A stretch of DNA of 64,000 bases from Candidatus Xiphinematobacter sp. Idaho Grape (GCF_001318295.1 NZ_CP012665.1:186001-250000), one strand, 5' to 3'; positions 1-9,633 are shown, counted from the first letter of the stretch. Numbers and translations: made by a program. Notes: generated from the letters alone by a model not told the origin.

Positions 1-1472
1 GCAAGGATGCGCTCTTCAGGAACATGGAGACAGAAGGCAGGAGTTTCCGGTAAGGTACCTTGTAATTTTCTAAAAATCGACCGGACGCGCACATAAGCAT
101 TCTGGAGATACGGAGCGGTATTGCCCTGGAAAGAAAGCATTTTTTCCCAAGAGAAGACGTAGTCGGTAAGACGATTTTGGGAAAGCTCAGCGTACTTTAC
201 TGCGCCGATACCAATTGTACAGGCTACTTCTGCCTTCTCTTCAATAGAAAGTGAGGGATTTTTTTGTCCTATGACCTGAGTAGCTCTAGTAATAGCCTCC
301 TGTAGGAGATTTGCTAGCGGGACATTATCACCAGCTCGAGTTTTCATCATCTTGCGATCCTTTCCAAGAATGCTGCCAAAAGCGACATGAGTTAGTTCAG
401 CCCGAATACCTAACCGGCGTGCTATCTCAAAAACCTGTTGGAAATGAAGGGATTGTGGAGCACCTGCTACATACCAAATGGCATCCGGATTCCAGGCTTT
501 GATGCGGTACTCCAGCGTGGCGAGATCCGTCGTAGCATACAAGAACCCTCCGTCGCTTTTTCTAACCATGCACGGCTTATCTGTCAGCTTAGGAGTCTCT
601 GGGAAAAAGACGCAGACAGCCCCTTGGCTTAACCGAGCAATACCAGCGGCTAGCAGACGCTCTACCAGGGGGGAAAGCGCATGGTTATAGAAGCTTTCCC
701 CCAACTGATGGTCAAAACGAATACCGAGAACCCTATAGACATCCTCAAATTCTTTCCATGAAAACTCTACAATTTTACCCCAAATGGAAAGATTTTCAGG
801 GTCGCCTTGCTGTAACAGGACTAGCTCCTCACGTATTTTATCAGAAACATTTGGGTTTTCCTCCTCTAGACGACTAACCTCTCGATAGAGACGTACTAAC
901 TCAGCTATTGGCTTGCAAGCTAAGCGGTCCGAATCCAAGAGGTGCTTCCAGCCGTAAATCACCTTGCCAAACTGAGTACCCCAGTCTCCAACGTGGTTAT
1001 CAGTAATGACTTTATGTCCGAGAAATTGAGCAATACGAGCAAGAGCATCACCTAGGACCGTAGTTCGGATGTGTCCAACATGCATAGGTTTGGCTACGTT
1101 AGGGGAACTAAAATCGATCACGATACGTCTAGGGGAAGATGTACAAGGAACACCAAGGCGGGGATCGTAGGAAAGCTGTACCAGATGTTGAACAAGGTGA
1201 CTATTCAAGATGCGAAAGTTCAGAAATCCTGCTCCAGCGATTCTCGGCCGGAGGCTAAGGTCAGAAACGTCTATCTGGGAGAGAATTTGTGCAGCAACTG
1301 TTTTTGGGTCTTCCCGGAGGGACTTGGCTAACACCATAGCAGTATTTGACTGATAGTCCCCAAAGTGAGATGCTGCGGTCGGGGAGATTTCAGCAGAATT
1401 CTCCGGGAGCCCAAGTTTTGTAAGAGCTTTACTAAGCCGAGCTATCAGCTCCTTGCGTAAGGAGAGGTTCAT
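1..1472 (-). CDS. argS: Arginyl-tRNA synthetase (C-terminal end outside the window)
   Basis: Class I aminoacyl-tRNA synthetase that charges tRNA-Arg with arginine in the cytoplasm. Reading the minus strand from the ATG at 1472 gives MNLSLRKELIARLSKAL, then an open frame to the left edge. The HIGH-type motif appears as HVGH in PNVAKPMHVGHIRTTVLGDA, and a KMSK-like KMMKTR follows AFGSILGKDR. The N-terminal additional domain typical of ArgS precedes the catalytic core. The 3' end and the anticodon-binding domain's last part are cut by the window edge. The ptsN-like gene lies 21 bp upstream on the same strand, so the two are probably co-transcribed. Confidence 0.96.
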   Translation of the reverse strand, partial: MNLSLRKELIARLSKALTKLGLPENSAEISPTAASHFGDYQSNTAMVLAKSLREDPKTVAAQILSQIDVSDLSLRPRIAGAGFLNFRILNSHLVQHLVQLSYDPRLGVPCTSSPRRIVIDFSSPNVAKPMHVGHIRTTVLGDALARIAQFLGHKVITDNHVGDWGTQFGKVIYGWKHLLDSDRLACKPIAELVRLYREVSRLEEENPNVSDKIREELVLLQQGDPENLSIWGKIVEFSWKEFEDVYRVLGIRFDHQLGESFYNHALSPLVERLLAAGIARLSQGAVCVFFPETPKLTDKPCMVRKSDGGFLYATTDLATLEYRIKAWNPDAIWYVAGAPQSLHFQQVFEIARRLGIRAELTHVAFGSILGKDRKMMKTRAGDNVPLANLLQEAITRATQVIGQKNPSLSIEEKAEVACTIGIGAVKYAELSQNRLTDYVFSWEKMLSFQGNTAPYLQNAYVRVRSIFRKLQGTLPETPAFCLHVPEERIL

Positions 1473-1493
1473 AGAGAGAGCAGTCAACGGGAC

Positions 1494-1952
1494 TTATGCA
1501 CGGTTTGTAAACACGCCCAAAACTTGTTGTACATCTTTAGCCTTAGCTAGACCATCCCGCACGGTTTTGTCGTTCAGAAACTTAGCAATGGCTGCAAGAG
1601 TACGAAGATGAGTCTGGAACTGGCTACTTGGCACAATAAAAAGGACAACGAAATATACTGGAGCATTGTCCAAAGCATCAAAAGAGATGCCTTTAGAGGA
1701 TCTTCCGAAACCAGCGACTACACTAGAGACACACTCCAACGAAGCATGAGGGATAGCGATACCATAACCGATCCCAGTGCTCATCGTTTCTTCCCTTCGC
1801 CGCAAAGCCTCCAAGACGTTTTGCTTGTCTTTTTTCTCAATCTTGCCTTGCTGGATTAAAAGGGACGCTAATTCTGTAATGGCGTCCCACCGCTTAGTGG
1901 ATTTCATCTCCAGGATGATCTGCTGGGCAGATAAAAGATTAGCTAACATCAT
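1494..1952 (-). CDS. ptsN: PTS EIIA component of the fructose/nitrogen (PtsN) type
   Basis: A 152-residue single-domain EIIA of the PTS_EIIA type-2 family. The phospho-accepting histidine sits in GYGIAIPHASLECV, and the family pattern of an N-terminal helix, LRRREETMSTGIG and a late FLNDKTVRDGL helix is complete. No EIIB or EIIC domain is attached or nearby, so a role as a regulatory phosphoacceptor (IIA-Ntr-like) rather than sugar transport is inferred. The only PTS partners in the window are ptsI, ptsH and hprK at 39-42 kb. It sits just upstream of argS on the same strand. It could be a stand-alone fructose IIA, but the size and lack of a permease argue against that. Confidence 0.85.
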   Translation of the reverse strand: MMLANLLSAQQIILEMKSTKRWDAITELASLLIQQGKIEKKDKQNVLEALRRREETMSTGIGYGIAIPHASLECVSSVVAGFGRSSKGISFDALDNAPVYFVVLFIVPSSQFQTHLRTLAAIAKFLNDKTVRDGLAKAKDVQQVLGVFTNRA

Positions 1953-2047
1953 TGCTCGGAAAACATCTGCAGGTTACTAGTGGCCTCCTTGATTACAAGC
2001 ATGGATTCTCTCCACAGTCAGTGCAGACTCAACAAGCTATACTCAGG

Positions 2048-3010
2048 TTAATTGGGACTCTCCAAGAAATATCCATTGATCTTCTCGTAATAGGAAGAAG
2101 GCAATAGAGAAACTGGGCCCAAGTAAACCCAGTGTGGGATCGCCGGACATTTTTGGGAATGACATGATGGCTGGTCGCCTTCGTCTGCTGAAGGAAGGGT
2201 ATAAAAATTGCTTCCTCCCTTTTAGTTTAGGTATCGTAGCCGGAAGAGTTCCGGGCAGTAACTGATACTCTCCTAACTGGATAGTAAAACATTAAGGAAA
2301 AATCCCTCCCATAAGGGACTGCTATTGCATAATAGTAACCATCTCCTACGGCTTTCCGATGAGAGCTTCTTGCAAACACCCTCGCACTTCCCGCGCCTAC
2401 AACCAGATATAACACGCTACGCCATCAGACCGAGAGGGACACTGTAGGGGGGATAAAGCATCTTAGGGGAACGCGCCCCAACCAACCTCGGGGCCCCCTA
2501 CGGTAAGCAGCAGGTAGAAGAGGAACAAAGAATATCCAAGCGATAACTGTTGCATCCCCTGCTGAGGAAGAGTCATTCGTGCACCAGTAAACAAAGTAGT
2601 TGTGCGTACCCGCACGGAAAAGGAAAAGGGATTCTAGCCCCAGCAAAGACAGCGCATGGGAACGGCCCCTTATGGCAGAAGGACATCTCTCTCTTGCCAA
2701 GCGGATACTTCTGGAGACAGGAAGAGGGAATATCCGTCTGCTAAAGATAGCACGCCTGGACTTACACCTACAGTGGTAGATGCACGGAGAGAGAAGGGTA
2801 GAAAGTCATCTCTCTGGAAGGAAATTTTTATGGAGCCCTACGTAGCGCACTCGCATGGAACGAAGCCTCCCTCTAACGAAATAGGCGAATTCCTGCCCTT
2901 ACGTTGTGGTGTCTTATGCTTCAGCCAAGCTCTTAAGCTTAGAGAGAACGGAATGCCTCCATAACACGCAAAGGATCACCAACAAGGGGGTAGTATGTAA
3001 TAGCCTATCT
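2048..3010 (-). pseudogene. Decayed coding remnants in a 1.3-kb spacer
   Basis: No intact gene fills 1953-3252. On the minus strand several open stretches read like protein but sit in different frames. 2670-2837 contains GVSPGVLSLADGYSLF. 2227-2424 follows a lone TGA at 2425-2427 and contains GDGYYYAIAVPYGRDFSLMF. 2048-2221 contains KGGSNFYTLPSADEGDQP. None has a convincing start with a ribosome binding site. I read this as one or two genes broken by frameshifts and stops. The family is not recognised, and chance open frames cannot be excluded for each piece alone. Confidence 0.35.
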
Positions 3011-3252
3011 ATTAAATTAACATTTAGATAGAATTCTAAACGATTGAAGAAAGCTTGGTTTTACTATCCTAACATCACCGGCCGTCTGTCATATGACGGG
3101 CAATTGATAAACACCATGTCTAATATAAGTGTTTTTGGTCCTAAGGAGACACCATGTGACTTTGTTTGTGGTAGTGTGTGACATCGGCACACTTTACTCC
3201 CTTATAGAGAGGGGATTTGCCTAACTATCCAAGGAACTGGACCGCCTCTTTC

Positions 3253-3585
3253 TTAGTCTCTCTCATTGGAATTCTTCTTTAGTTTCTCAGTCCTTAGCAT
3301 TACGCGTCGTTGCATAACCCTGCCTGGTCTAAATTTTACCGTCGCTCGGGCTGGGATAACCACATCTATTTCTGGCTTGTTAGGGTTGCGACCGATCCTT
3401 GCTTTTGTCAGCTTGACCTCGAATACGCCAAAGTTGCGTAGTTCTACGTCTTGCCCCTTAGCCAGAGATTCAACGATGTAGTCCAGAGTCTTTTGTATCA
3501 CTTGGGAAACATCCTGCTGTACCAGATTAAGTTCTTCACTGACGCTCAGTACCAGACTGCGCTTAGTAAGGTTACCTAGTTTCAT
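3253..3585 (-). CDS. HU/IHF-family DNA-binding protein
   Basis: A 110-residue histone-like protein that bends and compacts DNA. The start MKLGNLTKRSLVLSVSEE fits the HU helical dimerisation region. The family signature follows as ELRNFGVFEVKLTKARIG, then RNPNKPE and the DNA-binding arm IPARATVKFRPG. It is slightly longer than the usual 90-100 residues because of a basic C-terminal tail (RRVMLRTEKLKKNSNERD). It stands alone on the minus strand between two gene-poor spacers, so it should have its own promoter upstream of 3585. HU versus IHF subunit cannot be decided from the sequence. Confidence 0.93.
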   Translation of the reverse strand: MKLGNLTKRSLVLSVSEELNLVQQDVSQVIQKTLDYIVESLAKGQDVELRNFGVFEVKLTKARIGRNPNKPEIDVVIPARATVKFRPGRVMQRRVMLRTEKLKKNSNERD

Positions 3586-3863
3586 TACCTCAATTGCTAA
3601 TTCAATAGTTCACTTTGTTGTCGTCTGTGAGCGTTGAGTATAAGTCACATGATATGACGTTGCAACACTGGGACTATACCCGCATCCAATCTGGTATAGG
3701 GAGCGAGCTTGGTCCGCTCTGACACAAGAAAAGATGGAATCTAAAATGTCAAGACTGCTTGTCGATACGCCACCCGGTAAAACTGGTGACAGGGAAAGAA
3801 TAACTAGACCATTGGTAGCAAAAAGACCTTTTCAGATAGAACGAATGCGTTGCCCTGTAATTT

Positions 3864-4436
3864 CTAGGGACCTGCATGCTTAACTCGGCCAAGCATAATA
3901 CCGTAGAAGTTCAGCAGGTCCATCCCTGGTGGAACCACCAGGCTAGTTACTCTTCTATTCCGTATTGGCCCACACATGGAAGGGACACTCCGAGTGCATA
4001 AGAAGTCTACCACAATAATTCTATCTGTTGCCTCCCCTCAGGCACTTTGGTTTATTGAATATGCAATCTTTTTTTAGACGAAAGAGCCGAAAGTAAAATC
4101 GCCCGAGGTGAGAACACCTCAAATGGAGTAGAGCCGTCTCGCTTTCAATGAAAATTAGCCCTTGAGTTTCAGCTCTTTCCACAGTATCTTTGCTATTAGA
4201 TGGGAGGCTTCTCCCCTTCCCCTTTCTGCAAGAAAGTTAGGAGTACAAGTTTTCGGGGAAAAGGAGGAAGCGCTCGCTTGCCCCTTCACAGCACTCGATG
4301 CTGCCTAACCTGCCGTAACTTCAGAAGGGGAGAAGCCTTCCACTCGTCTTGCTTGATGGATCCAGTTTGCAATTCCTCAGCAAAAAGTGGCCACCCAGTG
4401 GTGCACAATGTTGTCCAACGGCGTTTCTTGCTCCAT
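3864..4436 (-). pseudogene. Decayed gene with several frameshifts
   Basis: The spacer between the HU gene and coxB (3586-4557) holds protein-like stretches on the minus strand in shifting frames. From upstream to downstream these are MEQETPLDNIVHHWVATF from 4436, then EELQTGSIKQDEWKASPLL, then KDTVERAETQGLIFIESE near 4160. After a run of seven A's near 4074 comes KKIAYSINQSA followed by a TGA at 4038-4040. The last piece, 3864-4037, contains DRIIVVDFLCTRSVPS and SLVVPPGMDLLNFYGIMLG before a TAG. The consistent protein-like character over about 570 bp on one strand supports a former gene. The last part resembles the C-terminal membrane anchor of GldG-like ABC accessory proteins, but that is only a guess. 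Confidence 0.55.
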
Positions 4437-4560
4437 ACTGCTATTTTTTTCTGAGAGAGCCCTCTTTCCCCTATTGCAAAAGGAAAAAGTGTTGTCTTTC
4501 CTTTGTGCTCCCGCGTAATGACTTGAGGATGGAGGTTATCGAGGGTACGGTCACGCAGTG

Positions 4561-5658
4561 ATGCAGGCGATGTTTTGCAAATGCCGCGTGGTACTCACTG
4601 CTCTCCTACTTACCTGGACACTTTGGATTCCTAGGCTGGCTATGTCCGAGGTCAATACAGTTCCGAGTAGTTTTCACCCATGTTCTGTGCCTGCACGCGC
4701 CATTTACGAGCTCTCCGTACTGGTGTTAGCAATTTGCTCTGGGATTTTTGTGGTGGTTACAGCGATGCTTCTATTTGTAGTGGTACGTTACCGTAGACGT
4801 CCTACGGATAGTGCGCAGGAGCCTCCTCAAATTTACGGCAGTTCACAAATTGAATTAGCTTGGACAGTAGTTCCTATTATAATTACACTCGTGCTGATCT
4901 TAGTGACGGCCCGCACTATTGGAGAAATCCAGAACAAAAATCTTCCAGAAGATGCATTGATGGTAGAGGTGATAGGACATCAGTGGTGGTGGGAGGTGGG
5001 CTATCCCCAGTACGGAGTGAGGACAGCAAATGAAATTCACGTGCCGGTCAGTTCTTCTGCTCATCCAGCACCCACTCGAATCATATTGAAATCTGCAGAT
5101 GTACTTCATAGCTTTTGGGTGCCGCAGCTTGCTGGGAAGATGCAATTGGTCCCCAACAAAATCAACATGACCTGGATTGAACCTCTGCAAACGGGAGTGT
5201 ACTTGGGCAGCTGTGCCCAGTACTGTGGAGCCCAGCACGCTTTCATGCTACTGCGTGTGATAGTACATACCCCAGAGGGATTCCAGCGTTGGGTCGCCAG
5301 TCAAAAGGGACTTTTTGCTGGGTCATTGGCTACGGCAGCCGCAACTACTTCGCGTAGAGTCTCGAGCAAAAATAGTACAGACCTAGCAGCTAATGGGAGG
5401 AAGACGTTCTTTTCAACTGCTTGCGTAAGCTGTCATCGAATTGATGGGACCACTGCGCAGGGTACCTTTGGACCGGATTTAACACACTTAATGAGTCGAC
5501 ATACTATCGGGGCAGGAGTGGCTAAAAATACACACCAAAACCTTGCCACCTGGGTACGTGACCCACAGCTCCTAAAGCCAGGTTGCTTTATGCCAGACAT
5601 GCACTTAACTCCATCCCAAATCCACGAAGTTGTAACCTATTTGGAGACCTTGCAATAG
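4561..5658 (+). CDS. coxB: Cytochrome c oxidase subunit II with fused c-type haem domain
   Basis: CuA subunit of an aa3-type oxidase. Residues 1-28 form a signal peptide. Two membrane helices lie at about 50-75 and 98-118. The periplasmic cupredoxin domain carries the CuA ligands in VLHSFWVPQ and SCAQYCGAQHAFM. A C-terminal cytochrome c domain adds one haem at STACVSCHRIDG (about 288-292), with a late methionine in FMPDMHL as probable axial ligand, so this is a caa3-like subunit. It is first in the eight-gene respiratory operon, 21 bp before coxA. An in-frame GTG lies directly before the chosen ATG (4558), so the true start differs by one codon at most. Confidence 0.95.
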   Translation: MQAMFCKCRVVLTALLLTWTLWIPRLAMSEVNTVPSSFHPCSVPARAIYELSVLVLAICSGIFVVVTAMLLFVVVRYRRRPTDSAQEPPQIYGSSQIELAWTVVPIIITLVLILVTARTIGEIQNKNLPEDALMVEVIGHQWWWEVGYPQYGVRTANEIHVPVSSSAHPAPTRIILKSADVLHSFWVPQLAGKMQLVPNKINMTWIEPLQTGVYLGSCAQYCGAQHAFMLLRVIVHTPEGFQRWVASQKGLFAGSLATAAATTSRRVSSKNSTDLAANGRKTFFSTACVSCHRIDGTTAQGTFGPDLTHLMSRHTIGAGVAKNTHQNLATWVRDPQLLKPGCFMPDMHLTPSQIHEVVTYLETLQ

Positions 5659-5679
5659 GGAACAGCCGTAGAAAATAGA

Positions 5680-7356
5680 GTGAGTACCCATACTAATACT
5701 ATTCCTACAAAGATGGGGGCGGGGAGGAAAGCCCTTCCTGGTTTAGTTCAGGAGCTTGTTTATACAGTTGACCATAAGAAACTAGGGATGATGTACCTAG
5801 GATCAGGCCTAGTATTTTTTATGCTAGCAGGGATAATGGCGGTCGCCATTCGTGTTCAGTTGGCTGTGCCCAATAACCATTTTCTCAATCCGAGTGCGTT
5901 CAATCAGTTCTTTACTATGCACGGCACTACTATGGTCTTCCTGGTCGGTATGCCACTAATACTAGGACTAGCAAATTACCTTGTCCCCATCATGATAGGC
6001 ACAAGAGATATGGCTTTCCCACGATTGAATGCATTCGGTTTTTGGATATTTTTATTCAGTGGATTTTTACTTTACTTTAGCTACCTGGGGGGTTCTGGAG
6101 TTTACGGTATAGGATCTGCCCCGGATGTTGGTTGGTTTGCCTACTCACCTCTAACGGCTAAAGCATTCTCTAAAGGACACAGTACAGATTATTGGACTCT
6201 TTCCCTATTGGCTGGTGGTATTGGGAGTATAGCTACAGCTATTAATCTGATAGCCACCATTTTTTGTTTGCGCTGTAGGGGAATGACGCTTAACCGTATG
6301 CCCCTTTTTGTGTGGCTTAATGCGGTTGTGGCATTTCTCATCATTCTCGCGATGCCTCCGCTTTCCGCCTGCCAGATCATGTTATGCCTAGACCGTTACC
6401 TAGGAGCCAAGTTTTTCGACACTCAAGCAGGAGGCTCTGCCATTCTCTGGCAGCATTTTTTCTGGATCTTTGGGCATCCAGAGGTCTATATTCTGATCCT
6501 TCCCGCGTTTGCTATTATCTCAGAGGTCATCCCGGTATTTTCGCGTAAGCCCATTTTCGGCTACCCAATTATGGTAATGGCAAGTGTGATGATCGCATTT
6601 ATCAGCCTTGGGGTTTGGGCGCATCACATGTTCACTGTGGGGATGAGCTCCGTTAGCAACACCTTCTTTTCAGCCTCTACCTTTGTCATAGCTGTCCCGA
6701 CTGGCATTAAGATTTTTAATTGGATTGGCACAATGTACGGGGGTAAGCTCCGCATGGAGCTTCCGTTACTATTTTCCATTGCATTCCTGTTCCAGTTTCT
6801 CATTGCTGGCTTAACAGGGGTCATGCTTGCTACCACACCCTTCGATTGGCAGCTTAATGATTCTTATTTCGTAGTTGCCCATTTCCATTACGTTCTTGTT
6901 GGAGGACTACTTTTTTCCATCTTTGCAGCCTTTTATTATTGGTATCCGAAAATGATTGGCCGCATGTTGGATGGGGCGATGGGGCGTTGGCATTTTTGGC
7001 TATTCCTCGTTGGCTTCCACCTGACTTTCTTCCCCCAACATATCATGGGTATTCTAGGGATGCCCCGGCGTATTTATAGCTATCCTGCGGATCGTGGATG
7101 GGAGATCGGGAACCTACTTTCCAGTATAGGTGTCATCTTTCAGGCTACAGGGATCCTGATTTTTTTAATTAACCTGCTTTATTCCTACTACAGGGGAAGA
7201 AGGGCTGGAGACGATCCTTGGGATGCATGGACACTAGAGTGGGCGACCACCTCTCCGCCTGCTGAGTATAATTTTGAAAAGCTGCCAGAAGTCCATAGTG
7301 CACGTCCACTCTGGGATTTAAAGCATCCAGATGAGCCGGATTGGAAACATAACTGA
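5680..7356 (+). CDS. coxA: Cytochrome c oxidase subunit I
   Basis: Catalytic haem-copper subunit, 558 residues, with about 12 membrane helices. The ligands are all visible. Haem a binds at HGTTM (H81) and at one histidine of AHFHYVLVGG. CuB is bound by the histidine in GHPEVY (H266, cross-linked tyrosine Y270) and by the AHHMFTVGM pair (H315, H316). Haem a3 is bound by the other AHFHY histidine. D-channel Asp in GTRDMAFPR and Glu in HPEVY, plus K-channel Thr/Lys in AVPTGIKIF, mark an A1-type proton pump. Translation starts at a GTG at 5680. It precedes coxC with either a small gap or an overlap, depending on the coxC start. Confidence 0.97.
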   Translation: MSTHTNTIPTKMGAGRKALPGLVQELVYTVDHKKLGMMYLGSGLVFFMLAGIMAVAIRVQLAVPNNHFLNPSAFNQFFTMHGTTMVFLVGMPLILGLANYLVPIMIGTRDMAFPRLNAFGFWIFLFSGFLLYFSYLGGSGVYGIGSAPDVGWFAYSPLTAKAFSKGHSTDYWTLSLLAGGIGSIATAINLIATIFCLRCRGMTLNRMPLFVWLNAVVAFLIILAMPPLSACQIMLCLDRYLGAKFFDTQAGGSAILWQHFFWIFGHPEVYILILPAFAIISEVIPVFSRKPIFGYPIMVMASVMIAFISLGVWAHHMFTVGMSSVSNTFFSASTFVIAVPTGIKIFNWIGTMYGGKLRMELPLLFSIAFLFQFLIAGLTGVMLATTPFDWQLNDSYFVVAHFHYVLVGGLLFSIFAAFYYWYPKMIGRMLDGAMGRWHFWLFLVGFHLTFFPQHIMGILGMPRRIYSYPADRGWEIGNLLSSIGVIFQATGILIFLINLLYSYYRGRRAGDDPWDAWTLEWATTSPPAEYNFEKLPEVHSARPLWDLKHPDEPDWKHN

Positions 7357-7390
7357 AAAAACGCAGCTTATCCATTTTTGTGTTATATCC

Positions 7391-7990
7391 ATGAGTGACG
7401 ACGGACCAGGTGGAGCATCATCTCCTGCCACTGAGTGGAAGCTACCCTCTGTCAGAAAGGTAGCTATGATTTCTCTTATCACTGCGGAGAGTGCTTTATT
7501 TTGCATCTTTCTCGTTGCCTATGCGTTCTACATTGGCAAAAGCCTGAACCCACCTTCTCCAAAAGAAATCCTTGAGTGGCCTATCCTCGCTTCTATAGCT
7601 TTGTTGTCAAGTAGTGGGACTATCGTTTTCGCTGAAAAGGCACTTTATGGAGGTCGATTAGCAAGGTTCCATTGCTGGTGGCTAGTTACTATCCTCCTTG
7701 GAATGACTTTTCTAGGATACACGGCTCGTGAGTGGTATGAGTTCATCCACCATCGCCACTTTACGCTTGCTACGAACGTTTTTGGCTCCACCTTCTATTC
7801 ACTGATAGGGCTTCATGTTAGCCATGTTATTGCCGGTTTGGTCCTGCTTTTGCTTGTTTTCGCCATGAGCCTTGTAGGAAAGGTCAGGGCGGAGCATCAT
7901 GAGCATGTGGAAATGGTGTCTTGGTATTGGCACTTTGTAGATATAGTCTGGGTAGTTGTCTTTGTTGTTGTCTATGTAATTGGCCGTTAA
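7391..7990 (+). CDS. coxC: Cytochrome c oxidase subunit III
   Basis: Integral membrane subunit that stabilises the oxidase, about 199 residues with five helices. Family features include KVAMISLITAESALFCIFLV near the N-terminus, the GREWYEF-like REWYEFIHHRHF segment, and GLHVSHVIAGLVLL followed by the C-terminal VSWYWHFVDIVWVVVFVVVY. I place the start at the ATG at 7391 (MSDDGPGGASSP). An in-frame ATG at 7331 would add 20 residues and overlap coxA by 26 bp. It is followed after 14 bp by the next operon member. Confidence 0.93.
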   Translation: MSDDGPGGASSPATEWKLPSVRKVAMISLITAESALFCIFLVAYAFYIGKSLNPPSPKEILEWPILASIALLSSSGTIVFAEKALYGGRLARFHCWWLVTILLGMTFLGYTAREWYEFIHHRHFTLATNVFGSTFYSLIGLHVSHVIAGLVLLLLVFAMSLVGKVRAEHHEHVEMVSWYWHFVDIVWVVVFVVVYVIGR

Positions 7991-8004
7991 AGCTAGGGTT
8001 TTCT

Positions 8005-8829
8005 ATGTCGAAACTACGTGATTCTCAAGAGCTAGATTGCATTCAGCTGCCTGTACCGACGCCGTGGCCTATGGCAGCTGCATTTGCCATGGTCCTTATC
8101 TTTGCTGGGTTGGTAACCAGCCTAGCAGTCTCCTTTACCGGACTCCTTTGTGCAATAGTAGCATTCGTTGGTTGGTTCTTGGACGTTTTTCCACATCCAC
8201 AACATGGAGCGGTAGAATTGAAACCTCTGGAGGAACGAGCTGCACCAGTGCTGATGACAGAACGCACTATCTCTTACCTGCAAGGAGGTAGTTATCGAGT
8301 TCATGTTCCGGTGCATGTACACAGCTATTCTTCCGGAATTCTCGGCGGAATATCTGGCGGGATTGCCATGGCAATTGTAGCTCTGACCTTCGGGTGTCTG
8401 GAGGGAAGTGTTTGGTATCCAATCAATCTGGTCGCTACGGCCGGTTTGCCCAATCTAGGAGCCATGGATAAGGAGGGTCTTAAGCAATTCCACTTCTGGG
8501 CGCTTTTGGTGGGCTTTATAGTCCATGTTTCTTTTTCCGTCTTAGTCGGGCTTTTGTATGTGGCCTTGCTACCAACCTTACCAGCAAAGTTTGGATGGCT
8601 TTGGGGGAGTATTGCAGCACCTCTTATTTGGACCTCTCTAGTCTATTCCTTTCTAAGTGCTATCAATCCTGCACTTGCAGCGCACGTCTCTTGGCCCTGG
8701 TTCATTCTTAGCCAGGTAATGTTTGGTTTGGTGGCAGGGATTGTAGTATATAGAACTGCCAGAATCAGCATCATGCAGACCTGGTCTCTCGTAGATAGGA
8801 TGGGTGTAGGAGGGATGCGAAAGAGGTAA
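8005..8829 (+). CDS. Multi-pass membrane protein of the oxidase operon
   Basis: A 274-residue membrane protein with about seven helices, beginning MSKLRDSQELDCIQLPVPTP. An earlier in-frame codon exists, but it lies inside coxC. The first helices (about 20-65) end in FLDVFPHPQHG, and a segment near residues 100-130 runs RVHVPVHVHSYSSGILGGI. No redox cofactor motif is visible, although several histidines lie near helix ends. It sits exactly where small accessory subunits or oxidase-associated proteins occur in bc/aa3 operons, and its stop is directly followed by the next start. A role as accessory oxidase subunit or quinol-oxidising partner is inference from position. I do not recognise a named family. 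Confidence 0.8.
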   Translation: MSKLRDSQELDCIQLPVPTPWPMAAAFAMVLIFAGLVTSLAVSFTGLLCAIVAFVGWFLDVFPHPQHGAVELKPLEERAAPVLMTERTISYLQGGSYRVHVPVHVHSYSSGILGGISGGIAMAIVALTFGCLEGSVWYPINLVATAGLPNLGAMDKEGLKQFHFWALLVGFIVHVSFSVLVGLLYVALLPTLPAKFGWLWGSIAAPLIWTSLVYSFLSAINPALAAHVSWPWFILSQVMFGLVAGIVVYRTARISIMQTWSLVDRMGVGGMRKR

Positions 8830-9633
8830 GTGAGACACCTCTACTGGAAAGCTGTGGATACTAGTAGGTTGCTTAAGTTGTCAGTAATGGCGTCGTGGCT
8901 ATGTGTTACGATAGGTGAGACTTTCTTCCTAGGTGGATGTAGGTTACCTGGCAAGCCGGCCGTTACCGACTTATGGCGACCACCAGAATCCAATTTAGAC
9001 TTCCATAGCCTCTACACAACTAACTGTATCGCCTGCCATGCAGATCAGCGGGGAATAATTTCCCCTTCCATCAATCTGAACAATAGTGTGTACCTCTCTT
9101 TGATTACTCCGGAGAAAATGCGCCAAATTATTTCCGATGGAGTCCCTGGGACAGCTATGCCAGCTTTTTCGGAAAAAAGCGGAGGCCGGTTGACCGAAGC
9201 ACAGATCAATGTGCTCGTAAAGGGGGTTTATGCATGGAGGCTTCCTGGAGAAACGTTCCCCTCGTCACTACCTGCGTACACCGCTCCTTTAGGAGATGCC
9301 AAGCACGGAGCAGCCGTGTTCTCTACATATTGTGCTGGTTGTCACGCAGAAGACATAAAAGCCAAAGTAGAGGGATCGATTATAGGATCTTCCTATCTTG
9401 GGTTGGTATCTAATCAGTATCTACGGACAGTAATTATTTCTGGTCGGCCAGAGATTGGCCAGCCAAATTGGAAAGAATTATCACCAATGTCCGATCAAGA
9501 CGTATCGGACGTAGTAGCCTGGATGTCTGCACAACGTTGTAACGGTAGACAAAAGAGTTCTTTCCTAAATGGGATAGATTACACGTCAGGGCGTACCTCC
9601 CGGCTAAGAAACAAGAATGTAACAGAGAAGTGA
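8830..9633 (+). CDS. Di-haem cytochrome c lipoprotein
   Basis: A 267-residue exported cytochrome with two c-type haem sites: TTNCIACHADQ (C66, C69, H70) and STYCAGCHAED (C168, C171, H172). Methionines in AMPAFSE and SPMSDQD are plausible sixth ligands. The N-terminus is a lipoprotein signal with lipobox FFLGGC (C37), so the protein should be anchored to a membrane. The GTG start at 8830 follows the previous stop directly, and its own stop overlaps the Rieske start by four bases, which suggests translational coupling. The likely role is to carry electrons between the Rieske/cytochrome b complex and CuA. No soluble cytochrome c is encoded in the operon. Confidence 0.93.
   Translation: MRHLYWKAVDTSRLLKLSVMASWLCVTIGETFFLGGCRLPGKPAVTDLWRPPESNLDFHSLYTTNCIACHADQRGIISPSINLNNSVYLSLITPEKMRQIISDGVPGTAMPAFSEKSGGRLTEAQINVLVKGVYAWRLPGETFPSSLPAYTAPLGDAKHGAAVFSTYCAGCHAEDIKAKVEGSIIGSSYLGLVSNQYLRTVIISGRPEIGQPNWKELSPMSDQDVSDVVAWMSAQRCNGRQKSSFLNGIDYTSGRTSRLRNKNVTEK

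Noticed and set aside
2739-2752. TGCTA-AAGA-TAGCA, near-identical to TGCTA-AAAA-TAGCA at 32581-32594, as a dispersed small repeat
   Set aside because: Both copies encode a similar short peptide (GVLSLAD and GVLFLAD) in unrelated remnants. Similarity stops outside about 20 bp, so chance is likely.
3866-3941. Strong stems GGACCTGC/GCAGGTCC, ATGCTT/AAGCAT and CCTGGTGG/CCACCAGG looked like a structured RNA or terminator
   Set aside because: The minus strand here reads as continuous protein (SLVVPPGMDLLNFYGIMLG), so a gene remnant explains the region better. A structural role was not needed.
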